NCBI GenBank assembly: GCA_905201175.1
Contig: CAJKNC010000059.1
Coordinates: forward strand, 1-10,690
Direction: 5' to 3'
Source: an uncultured Succinatimonas sp.
Lineage (GTDB): Bacteria > Pseudomonadota > Gammaproteobacteria > Enterobacterales > Succinivibrionaceae
DNA length: 10,690 bases
Shown here: in pieces, positions 1-7,214 of the stretch
How positions within the stretch are numbered: position 1 is the first letter of the stretch
How the letters are laid out: every line of letters begins with the position of its first letter
The notes under the pieces: model-generated
Told to the model about the DNA's origin: nothing
The model's input: the letters and a program-made list of their open reading frames with translations, nothing else
Databases searched by the model: none
Position numbers and translations under genes: made by a program

Positions 1-66
1 ATGGCTGTTGCTTTTACTGTTATAAATGACTTTAAGCTGCTTATCAAAGATAAGACTGCAGTCTAG
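1..66 (+). CDS. C-terminal end of an unidentified upstream gene (partial)
   Basis: Frame 1 is open from the window edge to a TAG at 64-66 and encodes 21 residues. The other two forward frames close within 30 bases. The visible tail is hydrophobic at first (AVAFTVI) and then basic and charged (KLLIKDKTAV), which could be the end of a membrane transporter, but this is too little to identify it. The stop lies 30 bases before the kinase start with no terminator between, so co-transcription with the sugar genes is likely. The ATG at base 1 is probably an internal methionine; the true start lies outside the window. Confidence 0.5.
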   Translation: MAVAFTVINDFKLLIKDKTAV

Positions 67-96
67 TAAGTACTAAGTAATAAGGAGAAGGTTTAT

Positions 97-2274
97 ATGA
101 AATATTTGCTTGGAGTTGATCTTGGAACTTCTGGAACAAAAACAGTCTTATTCACTCAAAATGGAGAAACTGTTGCTTCAGATACCCGTGAATATCCTTT
201 GTATCAGCCTAAAAACGGCTGGGCTGAGCAGGATCCGCGAGATTGGGTGAAAGCGGCAGTAGCTTCAATCAAGAATGTGCTGGTACAGAGCAGAGCTGAT
301 GCAAGTGAGATTGCTGCTCTTGCTATTTCAGGACAGATGCACGGACTGGTGATGCTGGATAAAGATGGCAATGTTTTACGCCGCTCTATTTTATGGTGTG
401 ATGCAAGAACTTCTAAGCAGTGCGATGAAATTACAGAACGCGTCGGCGGGCAGCGTCTTATTGATATTACGGCAAATCCAGCTTTACCAGGCTTTACAGC
501 CTCAAAAATTTTATGGGTTCGTGAAAACGAGCCTGAAATCTACGCTAAGTGCCGCACCATCTTGCTGCCTAAGGATTATGTACGCTATTGTCTGACAGGC
601 AAGCTTTTTATGGAAGTTTCAGATGCTTCCGGCACTAATCTTTTGGATATAAAAAAGCGTCAGTGGTCTGCAGAGATTTTAGCTGCCTTGGATATTGATC
701 CTAAATTACTGCCGGAGATTATTGAGTCTGCAGACTGTGCTGGGTACATTTCAAAGCAGGCCTCAGAGCTTACAGGACTTAAGGAAGGCACAATTGTGGC
801 CGCCGGTGCCGGTGATAATGCAGCAGCAGCCATAGGTACAGGAGTATGCTCTGAAGGAAAGGCTTTTGTTACTTTAGGCACTTCTGGGGTAGTATTTGCA
901 CACACTAATCAGCCGGCAATTGATCCTTTAGGCAGAGTTCATACTTTTTGTGCCGCCGTTGCCGGAGCTTGGACGGCCATGTCATGTACCTTAGCTGCAG
1001 GATTGTCCCTGCGCTGGATGCGTGATGAGTTCTACTCCTTTGAAAAGGAGCGTGAAGCTCAAGAAGGTCGTGATGTTTATAATTTAATGACCGACGCAGC
1101 TGCTAAGACGCCGCTTGGGGCTGACGGGTTAATCTATTTGCCTTATCTTATGGGAGAGCGCTCTCCAATTCTGGATCCTCAGGCTCGAGGCGTATTTTTC
1201 GGCTTAAGTGCCCGTCACAGCAAAGCTCATCTGACTCGAGCTGTTTTAGAGGGCGTTACTATGTCGCAGCGCCATAATTTACATGTTTTAAACGAGATGG
1301 AAATTGTTCCTGATACTCTTATAGCCTGCGGCGGCGGGGCCTCATCTCCATTATGGCGTCAGATGCTGGCAGATGTTTTAAATTGCAAGGTCGAGACTAC
1401 GGTATCTAAAGAGGGACCTGCTTTAGGCGCGGCAATTTTGGCAGGCGTTGCGGCAAAAATTTTCTCCTCTGTTGAAGAAGGGTGTGATATTTGCATTAAG
1501 AAGTCTTCAGTATTTTCAGCTCCTATAGATGATCATAAATGCTCTTATGATGAGATTTATAAGCTTTATTCCAGCTTATATCCTCTCATGCGTCCGGCCT
1601 TCCATAAACTTGCAGCTTTAAGAGAGTTTTTAGATGGGGGCAATAAAGAATATAAGACTGTAGAGAGCGTGGAGTTTGAGCGCTATGGCAAGGTTATTTA
1701 TGATATTGATTCAAAGCAGGCTGTAGAACTGCTCAAAAAAACTCCTGTACCTAAAGAAGGGACAGTTTATGTAGCATCTGAGCCGTCCTTGGAAACTCCC
1801 GCACTTGTAAATCAATTTCAAAATCAGGTTTTTGGCGGCCTAAAAATTCAAATCGGCTACTGCAACGGTCACAACCGCACCTTAAATTGCCTTGAATATC
1901 ATCGTAATAGCGAGCTTAACATCTGTGAAAAAGATACCTTATTGATGGTAGCTCCAGTAAATGCAATTCATAACGGCATCATTGATACTGAGGCTGTTGA
2001 GGTTTTCTTGATGAAAGCCGGCACAGCTGTGCTTTTCTATGAGACCACCTTGCATTATGCCCCGTGTACAGGTGATGGCGAGGATTATTTCAGAATGTGC
2101 TGTGTTTTACCGCGTGATACTAATACAGCCCGTCCTGAAGGCGTAGGAACTGCCGGTGAGGCCGGCTTTTTAACCCATAACAATAAATGGCTGTTTGCTC
2201 ATAAGGATTCTCCTGAAGGCAGAGCAGAGCTTACTGCAGGAAAACTTATCGGCGAAAATATCGTTTTAAAATAA
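97..2274 (+). CDS. xylB: Xylulokinase-type FGGY sugar kinase fused to a DUF4867-like cupin domain
   Basis: Residues 1-510 form a complete FGGY carbohydrate kinase of the xylulokinase type, which phosphorylates a ketose (classically D-xylulose) with ATP in the cytoplasm. Visible motifs are the N-terminal phosphate loop DLGTSGTKT with Asp8, the SGQMHG segment with Met81-His82, the presumed catalytic base Asp240 in AGAGDNAAAAIGTG, and CGGGASSPLWRQMLADVL near 411-428. Known xylulokinases are about 480-510 residues, so this one is about 215 residues too long. The extra part, 523-725, matches my memory of the DUF4867 family: IQIGYCNGHN, LEYHRNSELNI, FYETTLHYAPC and NKWLFAH. Its His592, Glu600, His602, Glu606 and His653 could bind a metal as in sugar-isomerase cupins; that role is inferred. 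AAGGAG at 82-87 lies 9 bases before the ATG. The isomerase gene begins 25 bases downstream. The kinase fold is certain; its sugar specificity is not. Confidence 0.9.
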   Translation: MKYLLGVDLGTSGTKTVLFTQNGETVASDTREYPLYQPKNGWAEQDPRDWVKAAVASIKNVLVQSRADASEIAALAISGQMHGLVMLDKDGNVLRRSILWCDARTSKQCDEITERVGGQRLIDITANPALPGFTASKILWVRENEPEIYAKCRTILLPKDYVRYCLTGKLFMEVSDASGTNLLDIKKRQWSAEILAALDIDPKLLPEIIESADCAGYISKQASELTGLKEGTIVAAGAGDNAAAAIGTGVCSEGKAFVTLGTSGVVFAHTNQPAIDPLGRVHTFCAAVAGAWTAMSCTLAAGLSLRWMRDEFYSFEKEREAQEGRDVYNLMTDAAAKTPLGADGLIYLPYLMGERSPILDPQARGVFFGLSARHSKAHLTRAVLEGVTMSQRHNLHVLNEMEIVPDTLIACGGGASSPLWRQMLADVLNCKVETTVSKEGPALGAAILAGVAAKIFSSVEEGCDICIKKSSVFSAPIDDHKCSYDEIYKLYSSLYPLMRPAFHKLAALREFLDGGNKEYKTVESVEFERYGKVIYDIDSKQAVELLKKTPVPKEGTVYVASEPSLETPALVNQFQNQVFGGLKIQIGYCNGHNRTLNCLEYHRNSELNICEKDTLLMVAPVNAIHNGIIDTEAVEVFLMKAGTAVLFYETTLHYAPCTGDGEDYFRMCCVLPRDTNTARPEGVGTAGEAGFLTHNNKWLFAHKDSPEGRAELTAGKLIGENIVLK

Positions 2275-2299
2275 AATTTAAATTATTTAGGAGAATTTT

Positions 2300-3817
2300 A
2301 TGCAAGAATCAAATATTCCTGAAGTTAAATTAGGATTGATTGCGGTTTCTCGAGACTGCTTTATCAGAAGCCTATCTGAGCGCCGCCGCGCCGCTATTAT
2401 CAAAGAGTGCGGGCAGAAAAAACTCAATATCGAAGAAATTAAAGTTACAGTTGAAAACGAAAATGATTGTCTTAAGGCTGTAGCTGAGGCTAAAGATAAA
2501 GGCTGCAACAGCTTAGTCGTATTTTTAGGAAACTTCGGTCCTGAAACTCCTGAGACCTTAATTGCTAAATATTTTGACGGCCCGTGCATGTTTGTTGCAG
2601 CAGCCGAGGAGTCAGGCAGCGATCTCGTTGACGGACGCGGCGATGCTTATTGCGGCATGCTAAACTGCTCCTACAATCTGGGCTTGCGCAAGCTCAAGGG
2701 CTTTATTCCTGAGTATCCGGTTGGAACTGCAGCTGATCTAGCTAAGATGATCGAGGAGTATATTCCGGTTGCACGTGCTCTTTTAGGCTTAGCAAACTTA
2801 AAAATTATCTCTTTTGGTCCGCGTCCTCAGGATTTCTTTGCCTGCAATGCTCCGATTAAGGGATTATATGATTTGGGCGTAGAGATTGAGGAAAATTCCG
2901 AGCTTGATTTATTAGTAGCATACCGCAAGCATGAAGGCGATGAGCGCATTCCTGCTGTTGTCGCTGATATGGAAAAGGAATTAGGTCAGGGTAATACTTA
3001 TCCGGATCTTTTAGAGCGCATGGCTCAGTTTGAATTAACTTTATTAGATTGGGCTCGTGATCATAAGGGTGCAAGAAAATACGTATGCTTTGCAGATAAA
3101 TGCTGGCCTGCTTTCCCTGAGGAGTTTGGCTTTGAGCCCTGCTATGTTAATTCCCGCTTAACCTCAAGAGGAATTCCTGTAGCCTGCGAGGTTGATATCT
3201 TCGGTGCTCTTTCAGAATATATCGGCGCCTGCGTATCCGGCGATGCTGTAACCTTATTGGATATCAACAATTCCGTTCCTGAGGATTTATACAAAGAAGA
3301 CATTGCTCCTAAGTACCCTCAGTATAAGCTTACTGATACCTTTATGGGCTTCCATTGCGGCAATACTCCTTTCTGCAAGCTCACAACTTCAACTGAGTGC
3401 AATTTAAAGCTAGGCAAGATTAACTATCAGATCATTCAGCATCGTCTTTTAGAGCCGGAGGGATCGGAGCCTGATTTTACTCGCGGAACTTTAGAGGGCG
3501 ATATTCAGGCAGGACCGATTACTTTCTTTAGACTGCAGACCTTGCCAGATACTACCTTGCAGGCTTATGTTGCTCAAGGTGAGGTTTTACCGGTGGGTAC
3601 CCGCTCATTTGGCGGCATCGGCATTTTTGCTATCAATGAGATGGGACGCTTCTATCGTCATGTATTAATTGCTAAGCATTATCCTCATCATGGAGCAGTA
3701 GCTTTTGGCCACTATGGTAAAGCCTTATATGATGTCTTTACCATGCTAGGAGTCAAGACTATTAATTATAATCAGCCGGCAGGCGTTTTATACCCGACTG
3801 AAAATCCATTTGCCTAA
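2300..3817 (+). CDS. L-fucose/L-arabinose isomerase family protein
   Basis: This 505-residue cytoplasmic protein belongs to the L-fucose/L-arabinose isomerase superfamily (COG2407 type), whose members interconvert an aldose and a ketose using Mn2+ or a similar metal. E. coli FucI has 591 residues, so this is a shorter subfamily. The likely metal ligands are visible: Glu297 in ACEVDIFGALSEY, Asp321 in LLDINN, and a histidine of YPHHGAVAFGHYG (His463 or His464), corresponding to the Glu-Asp-His triad of FucI. The N-terminal half (10-250) looks like the Rossmann-like domains, with GPRPQDF at 173-179. AGGAG at 2289-2293 stands 6 bases before the ATG, and the gene follows the kinase by 25 bases, so they form one operon. 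The expected job is to supply the ketose to the fused kinase. The substrate (L-fucose, D-arabinose, a rare pentose) cannot be told from sequence; some short members annotated as fucose isomerases are uncharacterised. Confidence 0.85.
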   Translation: MQESNIPEVKLGLIAVSRDCFIRSLSERRRAAIIKECGQKKLNIEEIKVTVENENDCLKAVAEAKDKGCNSLVVFLGNFGPETPETLIAKYFDGPCMFVAAAEESGSDLVDGRGDAYCGMLNCSYNLGLRKLKGFIPEYPVGTAADLAKMIEEYIPVARALLGLANLKIISFGPRPQDFFACNAPIKGLYDLGVEIEENSELDLLVAYRKHEGDERIPAVVADMEKELGQGNTYPDLLERMAQFELTLLDWARDHKGARKYVCFADKCWPAFPEEFGFEPCYVNSRLTSRGIPVACEVDIFGALSEYIGACVSGDAVTLLDINNSVPEDLYKEDIAPKYPQYKLTDTFMGFHCGNTPFCKLTTSTECNLKLGKINYQIIQHRLLEPEGSEPDFTRGTLEGDIQAGPITFFRLQTLPDTTLQAYVAQGEVLPVGTRSFGGIGIFAINEMGRFYRHVLIAKHYPHHGAVAFGHYGKALYDVFTMLGVKTINYNQPAGVLYPTENPFA

Positions 3818-3823
3818 TCTCAT

Positions 3824-3850
3824 AGCTCCCCATAAATTTCGGGGAGTTTC
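3824..3850 (+). terminator. Weak intrinsic terminator after the isomerase gene
   Basis: CTCCCC at 3826-3831 pairs with GGGGAG at 3841-3846 around a 9-base loop, and A-G before it can pair with T-T after it to extend the stem. Only TTTCTC follows, so the U tract is poor. It begins just after the isomerase stop codon and probably ends the sugar operon in part. Confidence 0.5.
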
Positions 3851-3854
3851 TCAA

Positions 3855-3892
3855 GCCTTCAATTAATCAAAATTCTGCATTTAATTGAAGGC
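3855..3892. repeat. Perfect 12-bp inverted repeat with a 14-base spacer
   Basis: GCCTTCAATTAA (3855-3866) and TTAATTGAAGGC (3881-3892) are exact reverse complements. In RNA they would form a strong hairpin just after the operon terminator. There is no U tract on the + side and no A tract before it for the - strand, so it is not a standard intrinsic terminator in either direction. It may stabilise the 3' end of the operon mRNA, or be a protein binding site; neither is shown. Confidence 0.6.
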
Positions 3893-4155
3893 CTTAAAGA
3901 AATAGTGAATCTTGAAGAATTTTTATGTAATATAAGAAATTTTTAGGTCATTTTAGTTATGGCTCAAAATCTTTTTTGCTTAAAAGATGCATAATATTTA
4001 TTCTGAATCTCAAAAATTTCGAAGTTAATTATCTAAGTTTTGTTTTTTTTAAGTTTGCTGTATTAAAAAAAAGCATTTGGGTGTTGATTTGCTGAAAGCT
4101 TTTATCTGCAGGAGGCGGAGATTCTTCTTGATTTTAAGATTGAGGGCTGATTTTT
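3893..4155. other. AT-rich leader region of the lacI-type gene
   Basis: There is no credible gene here. The stretch is AT-rich with several T and A runs. It must carry the regulator's promoter unless the terminator upstream is read through, but I see no convincing -35/-10 pair: TATAAG at 3931-3936 resembles a -10 box yet lacks a good partner. AATTTC-GAAGTT at 4015-4026 is a near-palindrome with the central CG usual in LacI-family operators and one mismatch between arms; it is a weak candidate for an autoregulatory site. A strong purine run GGAGGCGGAG at 4111-4120 is too far from the regulator's ATG to serve it. Confidence 0.4.
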
Positions 4156-5187
4156 ATGAATGTAACCGTTAAAACTTTAGCCGAGGCATGTGGAGTTTCC
4201 CGAGGCACGGTTGATCGCGTGCTTCATAATCGCGGTGCAGTAAAGCCTGAGGTTGCTCTTAAGGTAAAAACTTTGGCGCGTGAGCTTGGCTATGTTCCTA
4301 ATCGTGCCGGCAGGGCTTTGGCTACCTATAGGGAGCCTTATAAGATCGGTGCTTTGCTGCCTTCGGTGGGAAATGCTTTTTTTGATAGTATCATCGAAGG
4401 AATGAATAACGCTAATGACGAATTTTCCGATTTAGGCGTTAAGGTTATTATGAAGAATTTGCAGGGATATAATCTAAAAGAGCACCTTGAGGCTATAGAC
4501 GATCTTTTAAGTCAGGGCTGTAAGGCTTTATGCCTAGCTACTATCAATACCCCGGAGATTTGCGAAAAAATAGATTACTGCACCTCCAATGGAATTCATG
4601 TCATTTTAGTAAATACTGACGTTGAGCATGCTCATCGTCTGTGCTATGTAGGATCTGATTATCTAAATGCAGGCAAAACCTGTGCGGGAATGTTGGCTCT
4701 GATTGCTAGGGACGATCCTTTAAATATTCTTATTGTTACCGGTTCTAAGCTTATGCTTGGCCATAATTTGCGTATTGAAGGCTTAAAGAGTGAGCTTAGT
4801 GAACTTAAGGTCAATTACAAGATAGTAGATATCGTAGAATGCAATGATTCTGATATTCTCTCACAGCAATTAACCTCCAAAATGCTGCAGGAGCACGCAG
4901 AGATAAATTGTATATACATTGCAGGAGCAGGCGTGCAGGGCGTAGGAGCATCATTAATTGCTCACGGCGATCCTAAGATAATTGCAGTGGCTTTTGATGA
5001 TATTTATGCTACTCGCGAGCTTGTGAAGGCTGGAATTATTAAATTTGTAGTTTGTCAGCAGCCTCAAAGACAAGGATATCATGCCATTAAAAGAGCCTAT
5101 CAAGCACTTTCTGGACTTATTGACAGTAATAATAGTACTGATTTTTATACGGATACTCTGATCAAAATAAACTCAAATTTGAACTAA
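4156..5187 (+). CDS. LacI-family transcriptional regulator
   Basis: This 343-residue DNA-binding protein has the LacI layout. A helix-turn-helix lies at residues 4-23 (VKTLAEACGVSRGTVDRVL). Residues 24-47 give the third helix, and a hinge follows at 48-57 (PNRAGRALAT). From about 62 a periplasmic-binding-protein-like effector domain begins (YKIGALLPSVGNAFFDSIIEGM) and runs to the C terminus. Length is normal for the family. The recognition helix reads SRGTVDRVL rather than the common SxxTVSRVL, as in regulators of rarer sugars. GAGGG at 4142-4146, 9 bases before the ATG, is the ribosome site; an in-frame TGA at 4141-4143 excludes a longer form. It lies on the same strand as the kinase-isomerase operon, 338 bases downstream, so it probably controls that operon in response to its sugar; this is inferred from position. 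Confidence 0.9.
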   Translation: MNVTVKTLAEACGVSRGTVDRVLHNRGAVKPEVALKVKTLARELGYVPNRAGRALATYREPYKIGALLPSVGNAFFDSIIEGMNNANDEFSDLGVKVIMKNLQGYNLKEHLEAIDDLLSQGCKALCLATINTPEICEKIDYCTSNGIHVILVNTDVEHAHRLCYVGSDYLNAGKTCAGMLALIARDDPLNILIVTGSKLMLGHNLRIEGLKSELSELKVNYKIVDIVECNDSDILSQQLTSKMLQEHAEINCIYIAGAGVQGVGASLIAHGDPKIIAVAFDDIYATRELVKAGIIKFVVCQQPQRQGYHAIKRAYQALSGLIDSNNSTDFYTDTLIKINSNLN

Positions 5188-5194
5188 TAGTTAG

Positions 5195-5224
5195 TCCTCT
5201 AAATTTTTTTAGAGGATTTTTTTT
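5195..5224 (+). terminator. Strong intrinsic terminator of the lacI-type gene
   Basis: TCCTCTAAA (5195-5203) and TTTAGAGGA (5208-5216) form a perfect 9-bp stem with a TTTT loop, followed by eight T residues at 5217-5224 and more T-rich sequence. It starts 7 bases after the regulator's stop codon and isolates it from amtB. Confidence 0.9.
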
Positions 5225-5314
5225 ATTTTTTTCTCATATATTTTTTTATTCTTGTAATCTAGCGCAAATTTTTAACTATTTTAGGGAAAATAGTGTTCCT
5301 AATTAGTGCAGTTT

Positions 5315-5348
5315 CACAAAAGACTTTTAAAAGTGATCCACTTTTGTG
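5315..5348. promoter_or_regulatory. Nested inverted repeats upstream of amtB
   Basis: Three overlapping symmetries share the same bases. CACAAAAG (5315-5322) pairs with CTTTTGTG (5341-5348). ACTTTTAAAAGT (5323-5334) is a perfect 12-bp palindrome. AAAAGTG (5329-5335) pairs with CACTTTT (5339-5345) around a 3-base centre. The repeats lie 80-113 bases before the amtB start. They could be a multi-site operator or, if transcribed, alternative hairpins. They do not match the NtrC consensus (TGCACC-N5-GGTGCA). Function is not known from sequence. Confidence 0.45.
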
Positions 5349-5427
5349 CTGTCAATTGAAGCATAAATTTTAAGGCGCTATTGTAAAAATACAGTTAGAA
5401 ATAATACTGTGTTAGAGGAGAAAATTT

Positions 5428-6729
5428 ATGAGAGTTTTAAAATTTGCTCTATTGTGGGCAGCATTATTGTCAGTAGCTCATGCTGAAGAAGCTGTCCCAA
5501 GTTTAGACGTAGCTTCAAACGGTTTTATCCTAATATCAGCTATGCTTGTATTATTGATGTCAATTCCGGGCATCGGTTTATTTTATGGCGGCTTAGTTAG
5601 AGCTAAAAACGTTTTGTCTACCATGGAACAATGCTTAGCAATTTTTTCTATTGCTATAGTTTTATGGTGCATTTTAGGCTACAGCTTTGCTTTTGGTCCT
5701 ACTGACGGCTTTTTAGGAAGCTTCTTCGGTGGCTTTGGAAAGACCTTATTATTAGGCATTGGCGTTGATAGCCTTTCAGGAAGCTTATCTGAGTATACCT
5801 GGGTAATTTTCCAAGGCGCTTTCTGTGCTATTTCTTCCTGCTTAATTGTAGGTGCAATGGTTGAGCGCATTAAGTTCCAATCCTTGCTGTTTGCTGTTGG
5901 CGTATGGATCTTATTATCCTATGCTCCTTTAGCTCACCAGGTTTGGGGCGGAGGATTTATTGATTCTACTTTCCATGCCTATGATTTCGCCGGCGGTACA
6001 GTTGTTCATATTAATGCTGGTGTCTGCGGTATTATCGGTGCTTGCATGCTTGGTAAGCGTCAAGATTTAGGCCGTGTCATATTAGCTCCTCATAACTTAG
6101 GCTTAACCTATATTGGTGCTTCTTTATTGTGGATCGGCTGGTTAGGCTTCAACGCAGGTTCTGAATTAATCGCTGACGGCGTATCCTCATTAGCCTTTAT
6201 CAATACTGTTTTATGCCCGGCAGTAGCTGCTTTAACCTGGATGTTCGCTGAGTGGATCCTCTTTAGAAAGCCATCTACTTTGGGTACTGCTTCAGGTGTT
6301 TTAGCCGGCTTGGTTGCCATTACTCCTGCCTGTGCTTACGTTGGTCCTTGCGGCGCAATTGCTATCGGCATCGTTGCTGCACTGGCTTGCTTGTGGGGCG
6401 TTCACGGCTTTAAGAAGCTAACCGGTATTGATGATTCCTTAGACGTATTCGGTGTTCATGGTATCGGTGCTATTGTAGGTGCTTTATTAACAGGCGTATT
6501 CTGTGCTCCATCATTAGGCGGAACAGGCTTTAAGGCTGGTTGGGATTCAATTGCCGGTCAATTCTATGGCCAATTTATGTCAGTTATAATCTCAATTATC
6601 TGGTCTGCAGTTGTTTCTGTGATTGCCTTTAAGTTAGCTTCAATGCTCTTTGGTTTACGTGTTGATGCTGATGCTGAGTCTGAAGGCTTGGATTTATCCA
6701 CTCACGGCGAGCGTGGTTACAACTTATAG
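5428..6729 (+). CDS. amtB: Ammonium channel AmtB
   Basis: A 433-residue ammonium/ammonia channel of the Amt/MEP/Rh family, acting as a trimer in the inner membrane. Residues 1-19 form a cleavable signal peptide (basic start, LLWAALLSVAHA then EE), as in E. coli AmtB, and the mature part has the expected eleven hydrophobic segments. Key pore residues are present: the twin histidines His194 (DFAGGTVVHINAG) and His344 (FGVHGIGAIVG), a Phe gate in GAFCAISS (Phe132) and Phe241, and Trp173 in WGGG. The C-terminal tail GLRVDADAESEGLDLSTHGERGY is the conserved cytoplasmic tail needed for P-II control. AGAGGAG at 5414-5420 precedes the ATG by 7 bases. The P-II gene follows 19 bases later, so the channel and its blocking partner are co-expressed. 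Nitrogen control is expected; I could not find a clear sigma-54 promoter. Confidence 0.97.
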   Translation: MRVLKFALLWAALLSVAHAEEAVPSLDVASNGFILISAMLVLLMSIPGIGLFYGGLVRAKNVLSTMEQCLAIFSIAIVLWCILGYSFAFGPTDGFLGSFFGGFGKTLLLGIGVDSLSGSLSEYTWVIFQGAFCAISSCLIVGAMVERIKFQSLLFAVGVWILLSYAPLAHQVWGGGFIDSTFHAYDFAGGTVVHINAGVCGIIGACMLGKRQDLGRVILAPHNLGLTYIGASLLWIGWLGFNAGSELIADGVSSLAFINTVLCPAVAALTWMFAEWILFRKPSTLGTASGVLAGLVAITPACAYVGPCGAIAIGIVAALACLWGVHGFKKLTGIDDSLDVFGVHGIGAIVGALLTGVFCAPSLGGTGFKAGWDSIAGQFYGQFMSVIISIIWSAVVSVIAFKLASMLFGLRVDADAESEGLDLSTHGERGYNL

Positions 6730-6738
6730 TCGTATAAT

Positions 6739-6742
6739 GGAG
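6739..6742 (+). promoter_or_regulatory. Ribosome binding site that fixes the P-II start
   Basis: GGAG at 6739-6742 lies 6 bases before the ATG at 6749. It overlaps an earlier in-frame ATG (6737), so that codon cannot use it. This site supports the family-standard 112-residue P-II protein rather than a form extended by MEHF. Confidence 0.75.
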
Positions 6743-6748
6743 CATTTT

Positions 6749-7087
6749 ATGAAAAGAATTAGCGCAATTATAAAACCCTTTAAGCTTGATGATGTACGAG
6801 AGGCTTTAGCTGATATTGGTATTGCAGGTTTAACTGTTTCTGATGTTAAAGGCTTCGGCCGTCAAAAAGGACATACCGAGCTTTATCGCGGTGCTGAGTA
6901 TGTAGTTGACTTCTTGCCTAAGTGCAAGCTTGAAATTGTAGTTGCTGACGAGGATACCGACAAGTGCGTGGAGGCTATTATTAATGCTGCACACACAGGT
7001 AAAATCGGCGATGGCAAAATCTTCATTTCAAATGTCGAAAGAATAATTCGTATTCGTACTGGCGAAGAGAACGAAGAAGCCATTTAA
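6749..7087 (+). CDS. glnK: Nitrogen regulatory protein P-II (GlnB/GlnK family)
   Basis: A 112-residue P-II signal protein, exactly the family length. It is a cytoplasmic trimer that senses 2-oxoglutarate and ATP/ADP and, when unmodified, plugs AmtB. Diagnostic parts are the start MKRISAIIKPFKLDDVREAL, the T-loop with Tyr51 as uridylylation site (ELYRGAEYVVDFLPK), the B-loop TGKIGDGK at 83-90 and the C-loop RIRTGEENEEAI. The position after amtB argues for a GlnK role, but the sequence is closer to enteric GlnB (YVVDFLPK, ending EEAI) than to GlnK, so the symbol follows context; it may be the only P-II protein in this organism. The reading frame extends upstream through the end of amtB, but family length and the GGAG site select this ATG. 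Two terminators follow. Confidence 0.95.
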   Translation: MKRISAIIKPFKLDDVREALADIGIAGLTVSDVKGFGRQKGHTELYRGAEYVVDFLPKCKLEIVVADEDTDKCVEAIINAAHTGKIGDGKIFISNVERIIRIRTGEENEEAI

Positions 7088-7110
7088 TTAAAAAAATATA
7101 AATGCAGCTT

Positions 7111-7156
7111 AAAATCGGTGGAGGTGATTAAATTCAGGCTTCACCGATTTTTGTTT
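7111..7156 (+). terminator. Intrinsic terminator of the amtB-glnK operon
   Basis: AAAATCGGTG (7111-7120) and CACCGATTTT (7142-7151) form a perfect 10-bp stem that can extend inward by G-T, A-T and G-C pairs. TTTTT-G-TTT follows. It lies 23 bases after the P-II stop codon. Confidence 0.85.
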
Positions 7157-7177
7157 AGCTTTTTCATGGATCTTTAC

Positions 7178-7214
7178 AAAGCTCTGATATCTTATTCATA
7201 TCAGGGCTTTTTTG
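7178..7214 (+). terminator. Second intrinsic terminator behind glnK
   Basis: AAAGCTCTGAT (7178-7188) pairs with ATCAGGGCTTT (7200-7210) over 11 positions with one G-T wobble, followed by TTTTTT at 7208-7213. It is a backup to the terminator 27 bases upstream. No gene or convincing small RNA fits between the two. Confidence 0.8.

Noticed and set aside
1627..1680. Kinase and DUF4867-like domain as two separate overlapping genes
   Set aside because: There is no in-frame stop, and no ribosome site with a start codon at the boundary; the frame is continuous.
5294..5310. NtrC binding site (TGTTCC-TAATT-AGTGCA)
   Set aside because: Only one half resembles the consensus; the other arm has several mismatches.
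5345..5362. Sigma-54 promoter before amtB
   Set aside because: The best alignment (TGTGCTG...TTGA) lacks the GG and GC pair at the required spacing.
6650..6748. Longer P-II protein with an N-terminal extension
   Set aside because: The extension lies mainly inside the end of amtB in another frame, the family length is 112 residues, and GGAG at 6739-6742 fits the ATG at 6749.
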